Shown piece after piece: positions 1-7,060 of a stretch of 13,597 bases of DNA. Position 1 is the first letter of the stretch. Each line of letters begins with the position of its first letter. The DNA comes from Thermoleophilia bacterium. GTDB taxonomy: Bacteria; Actinomycetota; Thermoleophilia; Gaiellales; Gaiellaceae. The notes under the pieces were generated by a model. The model made no database searches. It was not told the origin of the DNA and worked only from the letters and a program-made list of their open reading frames with translations. The stretch is taken from assembly GCA_025935275.1 (NCBI GenBank), contig JAICVP010000028.1, forward strand, positions 1 through 13,597, in the 5' to 3' direction. The position numbers and the translations under genes were made by a program.

Positions 1-19
1 ACGGCGCGCGCATCCGCGG

Positions 20-946
20 CTAGAGCGGGAGCTCGGTGCCGGTGCCATGCTCGCGGGCGCGTGCAAGCACGCGTGCTGCGAACGCCGCGTCGAGCGCCCC
101 GATGCCGAGGTTGCAGCAGACGACGCGGGCGGGCGCGCCGTCGCGGGCGAGCGTTTCGCCCACGCTCTCTGCCGGCTCCGGCCAGCCCTGGAAGTGCCCG
201 AGTGAGCGGTAGTACTCGAACTGCCCCACGTCGTCGACGAGAAAGAGCTCTGCCGACTCGACCGCGTCGGCGCTGAAATAGAAGTCGAAGTCGATCGGGA
301 GCCCGAGCGAGCTCTCTTCGAGCCAGTCCGCGGTCAGAGGCGACTCGGGGTTCTCGACGATGGGCCCCGCGGTCACCACCACTTCGGCTGCCTGCACGGC
401 TTCGCGAGGGCCCGGCGCCTCCTCGACGTTGTCCCCGAGGGACGGGATGCGCTCGGGGTGCGGATCCCAGCCGCGAATCGTGACCTCCGGATTCAGCTGC
501 CGAAGCACCTCGGCGTGGAAACGCCCCTGCTCGCCGGCGCCGAGGACCGCCGCGCGGCTCCAGCCTTCGGGGGCGAAGCGCCGGATGCAGACGCCGCTGG
601 CCGCCGCCGTGCGGGCCGCGGTGATCTCGGCGCCGTCCATGATCGCGGCCGGTACGCCGGTCTCCGGGTCGTTCAGCACGATGAGCCCGGTGATGTAGGG
701 GAGGCCGCGCTCCTTGTTTCCCGGGTAACCGGCCACCCACTTGAGCGCGGCGACGTCGTCGTCACGCAGGTAGGCCGGCATGGCGTGGATGAAGGAGTCG
801 GGCCGAGGATGGATCCCCGGCTTGGGCGGAAGCTCGACGCGCCCCGCGCCGACTGCGCGATACGTTTCTTCGACGAGATCGAGCTGCTCGGGAACCGGGG
901 GGAGGAGGCGCGAGACCTCGTCGCGAGTCAGGTAGAGCAGGCTCAC
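20..946 (-). CDS. Ornithine cyclodeaminase/mu-crystallin family protein
   Basis: This 308-residue protein has the architecture of the ornithine cyclodeaminase/mu-crystallin family, NAD(P)-dependent enzymes acting on imines, cyclic amino acids or related substrates. The N-terminal half carries the family's conserved lysine (K69, in ALKW) and the arginine in TAARTAAAS (R112). The Rossmann nucleotide-binding motif GAGEQG is at 136-141. The C-terminus ends in the usual helix containing GALDAAFAARVLA. The catalytic-aspartate segment of true ornithine cyclodeaminases is not recognisable; the region instead reads LPIDFDFYF (217-224), so ornithine is probably not the substrate. The GTG start lies inside the ATGTGA that ends the upstream PPOX-fold gene, giving a 4-nt overlap and likely translational coupling. 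A longer reading upstream is only the shadow frame of that gene. The family call is secure; the substrate is unknown. Confidence 0.85.
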   Translation of the reverse strand: MSLLYLTRDEVSRLLPPVPEQLDLVEETYRAVGAGRVELPPKPGIHPRPDSFIHAMPAYLRDDDVAALKWVAGYPGNKERGLPYITGLIVLNDPETGVPAAIMDGAEITAARTAAASGVCIRRFAPEGWSRAAVLGAGEQGRFHAEVLRQLNPEVTIRGWDPHPERIPSLGDNVEEAPGPREAVQAAEVVVTAGPIVENPESPLTADWLEESSLGLPIDFDFYFSADAVESAELFLVDDVGQFEYYRSLGHFQGWPEPAESVGETLARDGAPARVVCCNLGIGALDAAFAARVLARAREHGTGTELPL

Positions 947-1335
947 ATCTCGTGGACGCGGACGGGCTCGACCACGACCTTGATGCGCTCCTCGCCCCGG
1001 CGCCACGGGTATGGGCGCTGGCCGATGTACTTCTCGGAGAGATCGTCGATCTGCGCCTCCGCCTCGTCGCCCTCGATCATCTCGACCACGCGGCCGGCGA
1101 TGTCGACCTTCTCCATTGGGTCCTCCCGGTCCGTGATCGAGAGCCCGATCCGCGGGTCCCTGCGCATGTTGCGTTCTTTCACGCGGCCTTTGGCCGTGTT
1201 GAAGGTGACGTAGCCGTCCTGCACGTGTGTCCAAACGGGCGTGACCTGCGGAGAGCCGTCCTGGTTGACCGTCGCCACGAAGAGCAGGTTCGGGCCTTCG
1301 AACAGCTTCTGTGCCTTGTCGGTGAGTTCAGCCAT
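943..1335 (-). CDS. PPOX-class (F420-type) flavin/deazaflavin-binding oxidoreductase
   Basis: A single split-barrel domain of 130 residues, the usual length of the pyridoxamine-5'-phosphate-oxidase-like family. The N-terminal strand pair (LLFVATVNQDGSPQVTPVW, about 17-35) and the cofactor-phosphate segment TAKGRVKERNMRRDPRIGLSI (about 47-67) resemble the actinobacterial F420-dependent PPOX subgroup (Rv1155-like). A role in reducing a small molecule with F420H2 or FMN is therefore likely, but which cofactor is inference. The ATG is chosen because a strong AGGAGG ribosome binding site sits 4 nt upstream and the conserved domain begins at once. It is the first gene of a two-gene unit with the downstream cyclodeaminase-family gene and is divergent from the CoA-transferase across 57 bp. 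The open frame continues upstream antisense to the CoA-transferase, but that part is not protein-like. Confidence 0.88.
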   Translation of the reverse strand: MAELTDKAQKLFEGPNLLFVATVNQDGSPQVTPVWTHVQDGYVTFNTAKGRVKERNMRRDPRIGLSITDREDPMEKVDIAGRVVEMIEGDEAEAQIDDLSEKYIGQRPYPWRRGEERIKVVVEPVRVHEM

Positions 1336-1339
1336 GCGT

Positions 1340-1345
1340 CCTCCT
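1340..1345 (-). promoter_or_regulatory. Ribosome binding site of the PPOX-fold gene
   Basis: On the - strand this reads AGGAGG, a perfect Shine-Dalgarno core, with a 4-nt spacer to the ATG at 1335. It fixes the start of the PPOX-fold gene. It also contrasts with several + strand genes of the window that have no such site. Confidence 0.8.
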
Positions 1346-1380
1346 GACGGTTTCGACTTCGATGCTCGTCGCCGGAGCAA

Positions 1381-1386
1381 TACGGT
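1381..1386 (+). promoter_or_regulatory. Candidate -10 element for a leaderless CoA-transferase transcript
   Basis: TACGGT matches the actinobacterial TANNNT -10 pattern and ends 6 nt before the GTG start at 1393, so transcription would begin at or next to the start codon. The only purine-rich site upstream, GGAG at 1374-1377, is 15 nt away, too far for normal use. No good -35 is visible (TTCGAT at 1358-1363 is poor). On the opposite strand the overlapping bases 1387-1382 read TACCGT, a possible -10 for the divergent PPOX-fold gene. Confidence 0.4.
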
Positions 1387-1392
1387 ACGCGC

Positions 1393-2538
1393 GTGCCCCT
1401 CCTGACGGGTATCCGCGTCGTCGCCTGCGAAAACGGTCTGGCAGGCCCACTTTGTTCCCGCCTGCTTGCCGATCTCGGCGCAGACGTCGTCAAGATCGAG
1501 CGACCGGGAGTCGGAGACGTCACGCGCGGGTGGGACTCCGTCGCGCAGGGCGAGTCGAGCGGCTTCGTCTGGATGAACCGGGGAAAGCGCAGCGTCGCGC
1601 TCGACCTGAAGGACGACTCCTCGCGGCCTGCGCTCGAGGCGCTCATCCGGGCGAGCGACGTCTTCCTGCAGAACTTCACGCCGGGCTGGGCGGCGGAGCA
1701 CGGGGTCGACGAGGCCGCGGTGCGGGCGCTCCGCTCCGACATCGTCTACACGGAGATCTCGGGGTACGGGCAGGACGGCCCGTACGCCGACCGCAACGCC
1801 TACGACCTCGTCGTCCAGGGTGAGACCGGCCTCATCTCGATAACTGGCACTCCCGAGGAGCCGGCGCGTGTCGGCGTCTCGATCTGCGACGTGGGTGCGG
1901 GGAGCTACGCAGCGGTCGCCACGGCGGCCGCGCTCGCCCGCCGGGCGCGGACCGGCGAGGGCGAGCGGGTCTCGGTTTCGCTCTTCGACACGATGGTCGA
2001 CTGGCTCGGGTACTTCCCGCATCAGTGGTGGCACCGCCACGAGGTGCCGCCCAGGACGGGCATGCGCCACCCGCACTTCTGCCCCTACGGCCCGTTCCCC
2101 GCCGGCGACGGCCGCCTGTTCGGCTTTGCCGTCCTGTCGGACGAGCACTGGCGGGCCTTCGCTCTCGAGGTCGTCGACCGGCCGGACCTCCACGCGGACG
2201 AGCGCTTCGGGAGCAACGAGTCACGGGTCGCGCACCGGGAGGAGCTCGAGCCCGAGCTGGTGCGGTCGTTCGGGGCGCGCGGCGCCGAGGAGTGGCTCGA
2301 GCGGCTCCAAGCTGCCCGGATCCCGTGCGGAGCCGTGAACGCGATCCCGGAGGTGATGGAGCACCCGCAGCTCGCCCACAACCGGCTCATCGTCGACGTG
2401 GACTCGCCCGCCGGGCCGATCCCCACGGTCGGCAATCCCTTCCTGGTCGGGGGAGAGCGTCCGGGCCTAGGAGCCGTGCCCGGGCTCGGCGAGCACACCG
2501 CCGAGGTCCTGCGCGAGCTCGGTGTCGAGCCAGGCTGA
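1393..2538 (+). CDS. Class III (CaiB/BaiF, formyl-CoA-transferase-type) CoA-transferase
   Basis: A full-length 381-residue family III CoA-transferase. The N-terminus has the typical LLADLGADVVKIERPGVGD segment (24-42), followed by MNRGKRSVALDLK (61-73). The likely catalytic aspartate, which forms the acyl anhydride, is D166 in VSICDVGAG. The family transfers CoA between carboxylic acids or racemises 2-methylacyl-CoAs; the sequence does not tell which. The GTG at 1393 is chosen because the conserved LLTGIRVV strand begins immediately after it. The gene is convergent with the PhyH-type oxygenase gene and their last 24 codons overlap. PhyH-type oxygenases and AMACR-type members of this family both act in degradation of methyl-branched isoprenoid acids, so a shared pathway is possible but unproven. 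Confidence 0.9.
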   Translation: MPLLTGIRVVACENGLAGPLCSRLLADLGADVVKIERPGVGDVTRGWDSVAQGESSGFVWMNRGKRSVALDLKDDSSRPALEALIRASDVFLQNFTPGWAAEHGVDEAAVRALRSDIVYTEISGYGQDGPYADRNAYDLVVQGETGLISITGTPEEPARVGVSICDVGAGSYAAVATAAALARRARTGEGERVSVSLFDTMVDWLGYFPHQWWHRHEVPPRTGMRHPHFCPYGPFPAGDGRLFGFAVLSDEHWRAFALEVVDRPDLHADERFGSNESRVAHREELEPELVRSFGARGAEEWLERLQAARIPCGAVNAIPEVMEHPQLAHNRLIVDVDSPAGPIPTVGNPFLVGGERPGLGAVPGLGEHTAEVLRELGVEPG

Positions 2539-3357
2539 GCGGCCGCCGCCGCGCGCCCACGTGACGGGGAAGTAGGACTCGTCCATGGCCGTGTCGCCCA
2601 CGCGCCGGTAGCGCGAGTAGACGGGATCGGCGTTCACCGGGTGAAACTCTGTGTGCGCCGGAATGAGATGCGAGATCACCGCCCGGCGATGGACGGTGGC
2701 GGTGTTCGGGCCGGAGCCGTGGAAGGTGTTGTAGTGGTGGAACGAAGCCCCGCCCGCCTTGACCTGGATCGGGACGAGCCTGAGGTCCTCGCCTTGGGGT
2801 AGCGCCCGCTCCAGTGGGGCGAGCCAGTCCGGAGGAGCGTGGAACTCGCCGCGATTCTTCGGCGAGCGCGGCCAGTGGTGCGAGCCCGCCGCGTAGGTGA
2901 TCGTGCCCGCCTCGGCGGAGGTGTCGTCCAGGGCGATCCAGCAGGTGATCATCTCGGGCGGGACGAGGTAGTCCAGATAGCTCCCGTCCTGGTGCATGCC
3001 GAGCGACTTCGTGGCAGGCGGCTTCCAGATGCAGTTGTCCTGCAGGATGCGCACGCCGTCCCAGCCCATGAGCTCCGAGGCCAGCCGCCCCGTCCGCTCT
3101 GAGAGCACCTGCTGGGCGATCTCGGGGTCGGCTTTCCACCCGTTGCAAATCTGGCGCGTGCGGTCATCGGGGTCGCGCCCCGCGACCCAGTTCACCTCGT
3201 CGGGGCGGATCCCGGTGACGTAGTCGCCTGCGAACAGGCGGTCGAAGCGCTCGCGGAGGAGCTCGACGGTCTCGTCATCGATGAAGCCTTCCTCCACGAT
3301 GAGAAACCCATCGCGGTCGAACGCCTCGCGCTGCTCGCTGGTCCACTCCTCGATCAA
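2467..3357 (-). CDS. Phytanoyl-CoA dioxygenase (PhyH) family Fe(II)/2-oxoglutarate oxygenase
   Basis: A 296-residue PhyH-family oxygenase. The iron-binding facial triad is visible as H122 and D124 in [10 protein letters not shown] and H213 in [10 protein letters not shown]224/R225 in VHRRAVISH can hold the 2-oxoglutarate carboxylate. The family hydroxylates aliphatic carbons, on CoA esters or on free natural products, using O2 and 2-oxoglutarate. The start is a TTG whose TTGA overlaps the TGA of the upstream aldo/keto reductase; no ATG or GTG is available before the conserved N-terminus ([19 protein letters not shown], 8-25). The C-terminus runs 72 bp into the convergent CoA-transferase gene. 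Being in one unit with a reductase divergent from the hopanoid operon, it could modify hopanoids or belong to a lipid-degradation module. The substrate is not known. Confidence 0.87.
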   Translation of the reverse strand: MIEEWTSEQREAFDRDGFLIVEEGFIDDETVELLRERFDRLFAGDYVTGIRPDEVNWVAGRDPDDRTRQICNGWKADPEIAQQVLSERTGRLASELMGWDGVRILQDNCIWKPPATKSLGMHQDGSYLDYLVPPEMITCWIALDDTSAEAGTITYAAGSHHWPRSPKNRGEFHAPPDWLAPLERALPQGEDLRLVPIQVKAGGASFHHYNTFHGSGPNTATVHRRAVISHLIPAHTEFHPVNADPVYSRYRRVGDTAMDESYFPVTWARGGGRSAWLDTELAQDLGGVLAEPGHGS

Positions 3358-4145
3358 CCTGCGAGCTCTTCTACCATCCTCCGCTGGTCGTCGTCCAGCC
3401 AGGGCGGCTCGCCTGCGGCCGCGTTCTCGGCCGCATGCGCGGGGTCGGCGGTCGCCGGGATCACGCAGGTGACGCGCCGGTCGGAGAGGATCCACTTCAG
3501 GAGAGCCTCGGCCCACGTGGAGACCCCGATGCGCTCGAGCCGATCGGGGCCGAACCCGGGCAAGAGGCCTCCTTCGGCGAACGGGCGCATGACGATGACG
3601 CCGAGGCCGAGCTCCTCCGCGAGCGGGAGGATGCGGCGCTCGACGTCGCGTTCATGGGGGTTGTACGGCACCTGGATCGCGTCGATCCGGCCGCTCCGCA
3701 TCACGTTCTCGAGCTCGTCGAAAGCGGCGCTCTGGTAGTGCGTCGCCCCGAGGAAGCGAACCCGGTTCTCCTCGCGTTCATGCTCGAGCCAGGCGAGATG
3801 CTGCTCCCAGGCGACGAGGTTGTGCACCTGCTCGAGGTCGACGCGGCCGCCGAAGTAGCCGAGTTGCGCCTCCAGCTGGAAGCGCCCCTGCTCCTGTGAC
3901 GGAGTCCAGATCTTCGAGGCGATGAAGACGTCGTCCCGGCGGCCGTCGACAGCCTGCCCGAGCACCTGCTGGGCGCGGCCGTACATCGGCGAGGAGTCGA
4001 ACAGGCGCGTCCCGCTTGCAAAGGCGGTCTCGACCACGTCGTCGGCGATGACCTGGCGGTCAGGCCCGAGGTCGAAGGTCAGCCAGGTGCCGAGCCCGAT
4101 CACGGGAACCTCGACCCCCGTTTTTCCGAGGCTGCGGCGCTCCAT
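3354..4145 (-). CDS. Aldo/keto reductase
   Basis: A 263-residue aldo/keto reductase with a complete catalytic tetrad: D50 and Y55 (FDSSPMYG), K78 (ASKIW) and H108 (EQVHN). The N-terminal hairpin ([19 protein letters not shown], 3-21) and the C-terminal segment [20 protein letters not shown] (225-244), corresponding to the NADPH-phosphate-binding region, are typical. Members reduce aldehydes, ketones and open-chain sugars with NADPH. ATG 4145 is chosen because family members start just before this hairpin; another in-frame ATG at 4160 would add five residues and overlap the hpnC start codon. Neither has a ribosome binding site. It is translationally coupled to the PhyH-type gene by a TTGA overlap and is head to head with hpnC. 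No -10 pattern was found for it inside the hpnC 5' end, so its promoter is unclear. Confidence 0.9.
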   Translation of the reverse strand: MERRSLGKTGVEVPVIGLGTWLTFDLGPDRQVIADDVVETAFASGTRLFDSSPMYGRAQQVLGQAVDGRRDDVFIASKIWTPSQEQGRFQLEAQLGYFGGRVDLEQVHNLVAWEQHLAWLEHEREENRVRFLGATHYQSAAFDELENVMRSGRIDAIQVPYNPHERDVERRILPLAEELGLGVIVMRPFAEGGLLPGFGPDRLERIGVSTWAEALLKWILSDRRVTCVIPATADPAHAAENAAAGEPPWLDDDQRRMVEELAG

Positions 4146-4154
4146 ACTATGGAG
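4140..4154. repeat. 15-nt perfect palindrome between the aldo/keto reductase and hpnC starts
   Basis: CTCCATA-C-TATGGAG is a perfect inverted repeat with one central base, centred at 4147. It contains the aldo/keto reductase start codon on the - strand and lies 5 nt before the hpnC ATG. On the + strand it contains TACTAT (4145-4150), a -10-like sequence, and on the - strand TAGTAT. It may be an operator or a symmetric promoter core shared by the two divergent units. Confidence 0.6.
4145..4150 (+). promoter_or_regulatory. Candidate -10 element of the hopanoid operon
   Basis: TACTAT fits TANNNT and ends 8 nt before the hpnC ATG at 4159, so the transcript would start at or within one or two bases of the start codon. 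The only other non-coding space is the 13 bp between the two start codons. A convincing -35 is not seen (TTTTCC at 4122-4127 is the best-placed hexamer). A GGAGGG lies 2 nt before the ATG, but would fall largely upstream of that transcription start. Confidence 0.4.
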
Positions 4155-4158
4155 GGCC

Positions 4159-4998
4159 ATGCCCGCGAGGAGTCTTCTCGAAGCGCCGGAGCTGGCGGCA
4201 GAGCGCATCGCCGCTCGCGCCGGCGAAGAAAATTTCCCGGTTGTCTCGGTGCTTGCCCCCCGCGGTGCGCGGCCGCATCTACGGGCGATCTACGGGTTCG
4301 CACGGCTCGTCGACAATCTCGGAGACGAGGCCGAGGGAGACCGCCTGGTGCTCCTGGACGAGCTCGAGCGTGAGCTCGACGGGCCGCCGCGCACGGAGAT
4401 CATGCGGCGCCTACACGAGACGATCGCCCAGTGCTCGCTCCCACTCGACCCGTTCCGGCGCCTGATCGAGGCGAACCGGATCGACCAACGCAAGTCGCGC
4501 TACGCGAACTGGGAGGAAGTGAAGGAGTACTGCACGTGCTCGGCCGACCCCGTGGGCCGGCTCGTCCTCGGCGTCTACGGGCGCAGCGGCGACGAGGAGC
4601 TCCTGCGGATGAGCGACTCCATCTGTACCGGTCTCCAGCTCGTCAACTTCCTGCAGGATCCGCCGCGCGACCTCGCGCTCGGCCGCGTCTACCTTCCTCA
4701 GAACGACATGGAGCGGTTCGGCGTCGTGGACGAGGATCTCGCCGGGCCGCTGACAAGTGAAATCCTCACGCTCCTTCGCTACGAAGGCGACCGGGCCCGC
4801 AGCCTGCTCGAGGCCGGGCTTCCCCTCGCCAGGGAGCTCGGCGGCCGCCCAGGGATGTCGGTGGCCCTGTACGCGCGCGGCGGCCTGGCGGCCCTCGACG
4901 CTCTCGAACGCGCAGGATGGGACGTCTTCACGAGCCGCCCTGCTCCGACGAAATGGACGTTCGCGCGGCTCGCCGCCCTGGAGCTGCTCCGCCGGTGA
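4159..4998 (+). CDS. hpnC: Hydroxysqualene synthase HpnC (squalene/phytoene synthase family)
   Basis: First gene of the hopanoid operon, 279 residues. In characterised bacteria HpnC converts presqualene diphosphate, made by HpnD, to hydroxysqualene. The N-terminus has the HpnC-type [33 protein letters not shown]. Both aspartate-rich Mg-diphosphate motifs are present: D52-N-L-G-D56 and D167-P-P-R-D171, the latter followed by [10 protein letters not shown]. It is assigned HpnC rather than HpnD because of the ENFPV start, the order C-D-E, and a better HpnD candidate next door. ATG 4159 is preceded by GGAGGG only 2 nt away; the longer open frame upstream is antisense to the aldo/keto reductase and not protein-like. 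The end overlaps hpnD by 4 nt (GTGA). Confidence 0.93.
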   Translation: MPARSLLEAPELAAERIAARAGEENFPVVSVLAPRGARPHLRAIYGFARLVDNLGDEAEGDRLVLLDELERELDGPPRTEIMRRLHETIAQCSLPLDPFRRLIEANRIDQRKSRYANWEEVKEYCTCSADPVGRLVLGVYGRSGDEELLRMSDSICTGLQLVNFLQDPPRDLALGRVYLPQNDMERFGVVDEDLAGPLTSEILTLLRYEGDRARSLLEAGLPLARELGGRPGMSVALYARGGLAALDALERAGWDVFTSRPAPTKWTFARLAALELLRR

Positions 4999-5819
4999 AC
5001 GCGGCCGAGGCCTACGCGGAGACCGATCGGATCACCCGCGCGACCGCGAGCAACTTCGGCTGGGGGATCCGCGTCCTCCCGGGCCCGAAGCGGCGGGCGA
5101 TCGCCGCCCTCTACGCGTTCGCCCGCCAGGTGGACGATCTGGCCGACCAGGAGCAGCCGGCGCGCGCGGAGCTCGAGTCGTGGCGGGCCGCCGTCGAAGC
5201 TCTCCCTAACTCGCACGATGGGGACGCCGTCCTCGTCGCCCTCGCGGATGCGATGAACAAGTACCCGATTCCCCGTGACGCGCTCGTCGACCTCGTGGAC
5301 GGTGCGCTCATGGACTGCGACCGGAACCGGTACGCGTCCTGGGACGAGCTGCGCGAGTACTGCCGCCGCGTGGCCGGCGCGGTCGGAGTGGCGTGCGCCG
5401 CCGTCTACGAGCCGTCGAGCTGGGAGGCGGCCAGACCTCGTGCGCAGACGCTCGGCCTCGCCCTGCAGCAGATCAACATCATGCGAGACGTCGCGGAGGA
5501 CTGGTCGCTCGGCCGCGTGTACCTCCCGCAGGACGAGCTCAGCCGCTTCGGCGTCAGCGAAGACGAGATCGCCTCCGGACGGCCGGGAGCCGCCTGGCGC
5601 CCGCTCATGGAGCACCAGGCCGTGCGTGCGGATGCCCTCATGCGCAAAGGGCTCGAGCTGCTCCCGCTCCTCGACCGGCGTAGCGCTCTCTGTGTGCGGA
5701 GCTTCGCCGGGATCTACCGCGGCCTTCTCATCCAGATGCGCGGCCGCGGCTACGACGTCTTCGGCGAGCCGCCGCACCTCTCCGCGGTCGAGAAGATGAG
5801 GGCGGTCGTGGCGCTGTGA
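4995..5819 (+). CDS. hpnD: Presqualene diphosphate synthase HpnD
   Basis: A 274-residue squalene/phytoene-synthase-family enzyme expected to join two farnesyl diphosphates head to head to presqualene diphosphate. The two Mg-binding motifs are intact: D47-D-L-A-D51 within LYAFARQVDDLADQ, and D165-V-A-E-D169 within QQINIMRDVAEDW, followed by [16 protein letters not shown]. The GTG start overlaps the hpnC stop (GTGA) and sits directly before the conserved N-terminal helix. A weak GGAG lies 11 nt upstream inside hpnC, so translation is probably coupled. An in-frame upstream ATG at 4953 would add an arginine-rich extension unlike the family. It ends in another GTGA overlap, with hpnE. Its substrate must come from a farnesyl diphosphate synthase encoded elsewhere. 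Confidence 0.93.
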   Translation: MNAAEAYAETDRITRATASNFGWGIRVLPGPKRRAIAALYAFARQVDDLADQEQPARAELESWRAAVEALPNSHDGDAVLVALADAMNKYPIPRDALVDLVDGALMDCDRNRYASWDELREYCRRVAGAVGVACAAVYEPSSWEAARPRAQTLGLALQQINIMRDVAEDWSLGRVYLPQDELSRFGVSEDEIASGRPGAAWRPLMEHQAVRADALMRKGLELLPLLDRRSALCVRSFAGIYRGLLIQMRGRGYDVFGEPPHLSAVEKMRAVVAL

Positions 5820-7060
5820 GGGCGGCCGTCGTCGGCGGTGGGCTCGCCGGGCTCGCGGCGGCTCTGGAGCTTACGAAGCAGGGCCACGACGTGCACCTCT
5901 TCGAGGCAAGGCCGACGCTTGGGGGAGCGGTGCAGACCCTCCCGGAGCGGGAGGGCGACCCCAGCCCGCCCCCCGACAACGGCCAGCACGTCGCTCTGGG
6001 CTGCTGCACGGCCTACCTGGGGTTCGTGGGGGAGATCGGCCGGGCCGCGTCGCTCCGCCGGGTGCGCCTCGGGCTGCCGGTGGTCGCCGAGGACGGCAGC
6101 GTGGCGACCATCCGTCCGGGGCTCGTCGGCCTTCTGCGCTACAGCCACATCGGGCTAGGCGAGCGCCTCGCGACCGGGCGTGTCGCGCGCAGGCTCGCGA
6201 AGCTCGACTCGGCCGGGCACGACGATGAGACTTTCGGGTCGCTCCTGCGCACGCTCGGCCAGTCGCAGGCTGGAGTCGATCGCTTCTGGGACGTCTTCAT
6301 TCGACCTGCGCTGAACCTCGGTACCGACGAGGTGAGCGCCGCGCCCGGAATCTTCACGGTGCAGACGGCGCTGCTTGCGGGCGGCGGGGCCAGCGACCTG
6401 CTCCTCCCGACGGCGCCGCTCGGCGAGCTGCACGGGGAGGCCGCAGGTGCCGAGCTCGAGCGGCGAGGCGCCGAGATCTCCCTCGGCGTTCGGGTCGCCT
6501 CGCTCGACGAGCTCGATGCGGACGGGATCGTCGTCGCCCTACCGCCCGCGGAGAGCGCGCGCATTCTCGGCGAGCCGGAGCCCGGGCTCGAGGACTCGCC
6601 GATCGTGAGCGTCCATTTGCTTTTCGACCGCCGGATCATGGAACCGCCCCTGGCGGCCCTCCTCGGCAGCGATGCGCACTGGCTCTTCGACCGCGGTGCG
6701 CTCACGGGCCACGAGCCCGAGCGCGGCCAGTACATCACGGTCGTCTCGAGCGGCGCGCCGGAGCTCCTGGAGCTCCGCGGCCGCGACCTGATCGACCGCA
6801 TCGCCGAGCAGGTGACTGAGAGGCTCGGCGTTGCCGAGCTTCTCTGGTCGCGCGTGAGCCGGGAACCGGCTGCGACCTTCGCTCCCCGCCCGGGCACGGC
6901 CCGGCTCCGGCCGGGCGCGGCAACCAGCAGGCCGAACGTCGTCCGGGCGGGCGCCTGGACCGACACGGGGTGGCCCGCAACGATGGAGAGCGCGATCCGG
7001 AGCGGCCGGGAGGCCGCGAGTGTGCTGGCCGCCTCGGTTCGTGAGAAAGTGACCGCATGA
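5816..7060 (+). CDS. hpnE: Hydroxysqualene dehydroxylase HpnE (FAD-dependent)
   Basis: A 414-residue flavin amine-oxidase-fold protein. In the HpnCDE route HpnE reduces hydroxysqualene to squalene, replacing eukaryote-type squalene synthase. The FAD-binding dinucleotide motif GGGLAG is at 8-13, followed by the acidic end of strand 2 (HLFEARPTLGGAVQT). The family-specific PDNGQHVALGCCTAYL segment follows, and the C-terminal flavin contact AGAWTDTGWPATMESAIRSG (W381 region) is typical. The GTG start overlaps the hpnD stop by 4 nt. Its ATGA end is shared with the start of the cyclase gene, so the enzyme making squalene and the enzyme using it are co-translated. Phytoene-desaturase-like oxidoreductase would be the generic alternative; context makes HpnE very likely. 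Confidence 0.92.
   Translation: MRAAVVGGGLAGLAAALELTKQGHDVHLFEARPTLGGAVQTLPEREGDPSPPPDNGQHVALGCCTAYLGFVGEIGRAASLRRVRLGLPVVAEDGSVATIRPGLVGLLRYSHIGLGERLATGRVARRLAKLDSAGHDDETFGSLLRTLGQSQAGVDRFWDVFIRPALNLGTDEVSAAPGIFTVQTALLAGGGASDLLLPTAPLGELHGEAAGAELERRGAEISLGVRVASLDELDADGIVVALPPAESARILGEPEPGLEDSPIVSVHLLFDRRIMEPPLAALLGSDAHWLFDRGALTGHEPERGQYITVVSSGAPELLELRGRDLIDRIAEQVTERLGVAELLWSRVSREPAATFAPRPGTARLRPGAATSRPNVVRAGAWTDTGWPATMESAIRSGREAASVLAASVREKVTA

Noticed and set aside
1..13. ATG on the - strand at 13-11 as the start of a further gene of the cyclodeaminase unit
   Set aside because: There is no ribosome binding site before it and only four codons are inside the window.
3..23. Possible end of a + strand gene (frame reading GARIRG then TAG)
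   Set aside because: Six codons are too few to judge, although the shared CTAG with the - strand stop is suggestive of a convergent neighbour.
1336..2193. N-terminal extension of the PPOX-fold gene antisense to the CoA-transferase
   Set aside because: The family length is about 130 residues and an AGGAGG site points to ATG 1335. The extension has no domain and opposes a well-supported gene.
4144..4149. TAGTAT on the - strand as the -10 of the aldo/keto reductase gene
   Set aside because: Transcription would begin inside the coding region, downstream of ATG 4145, removing the conserved N-terminal hairpin. The hexamer is kept only as part of the palindrome.
4953..4994. Earlier ATG start for hpnD
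   Set aside because: The added residues are a proline/arginine-rich shadow of the hpnC 3' end. The GTG at 4995 gives the family N-terminus and the same GTGA overlap as the next junction.
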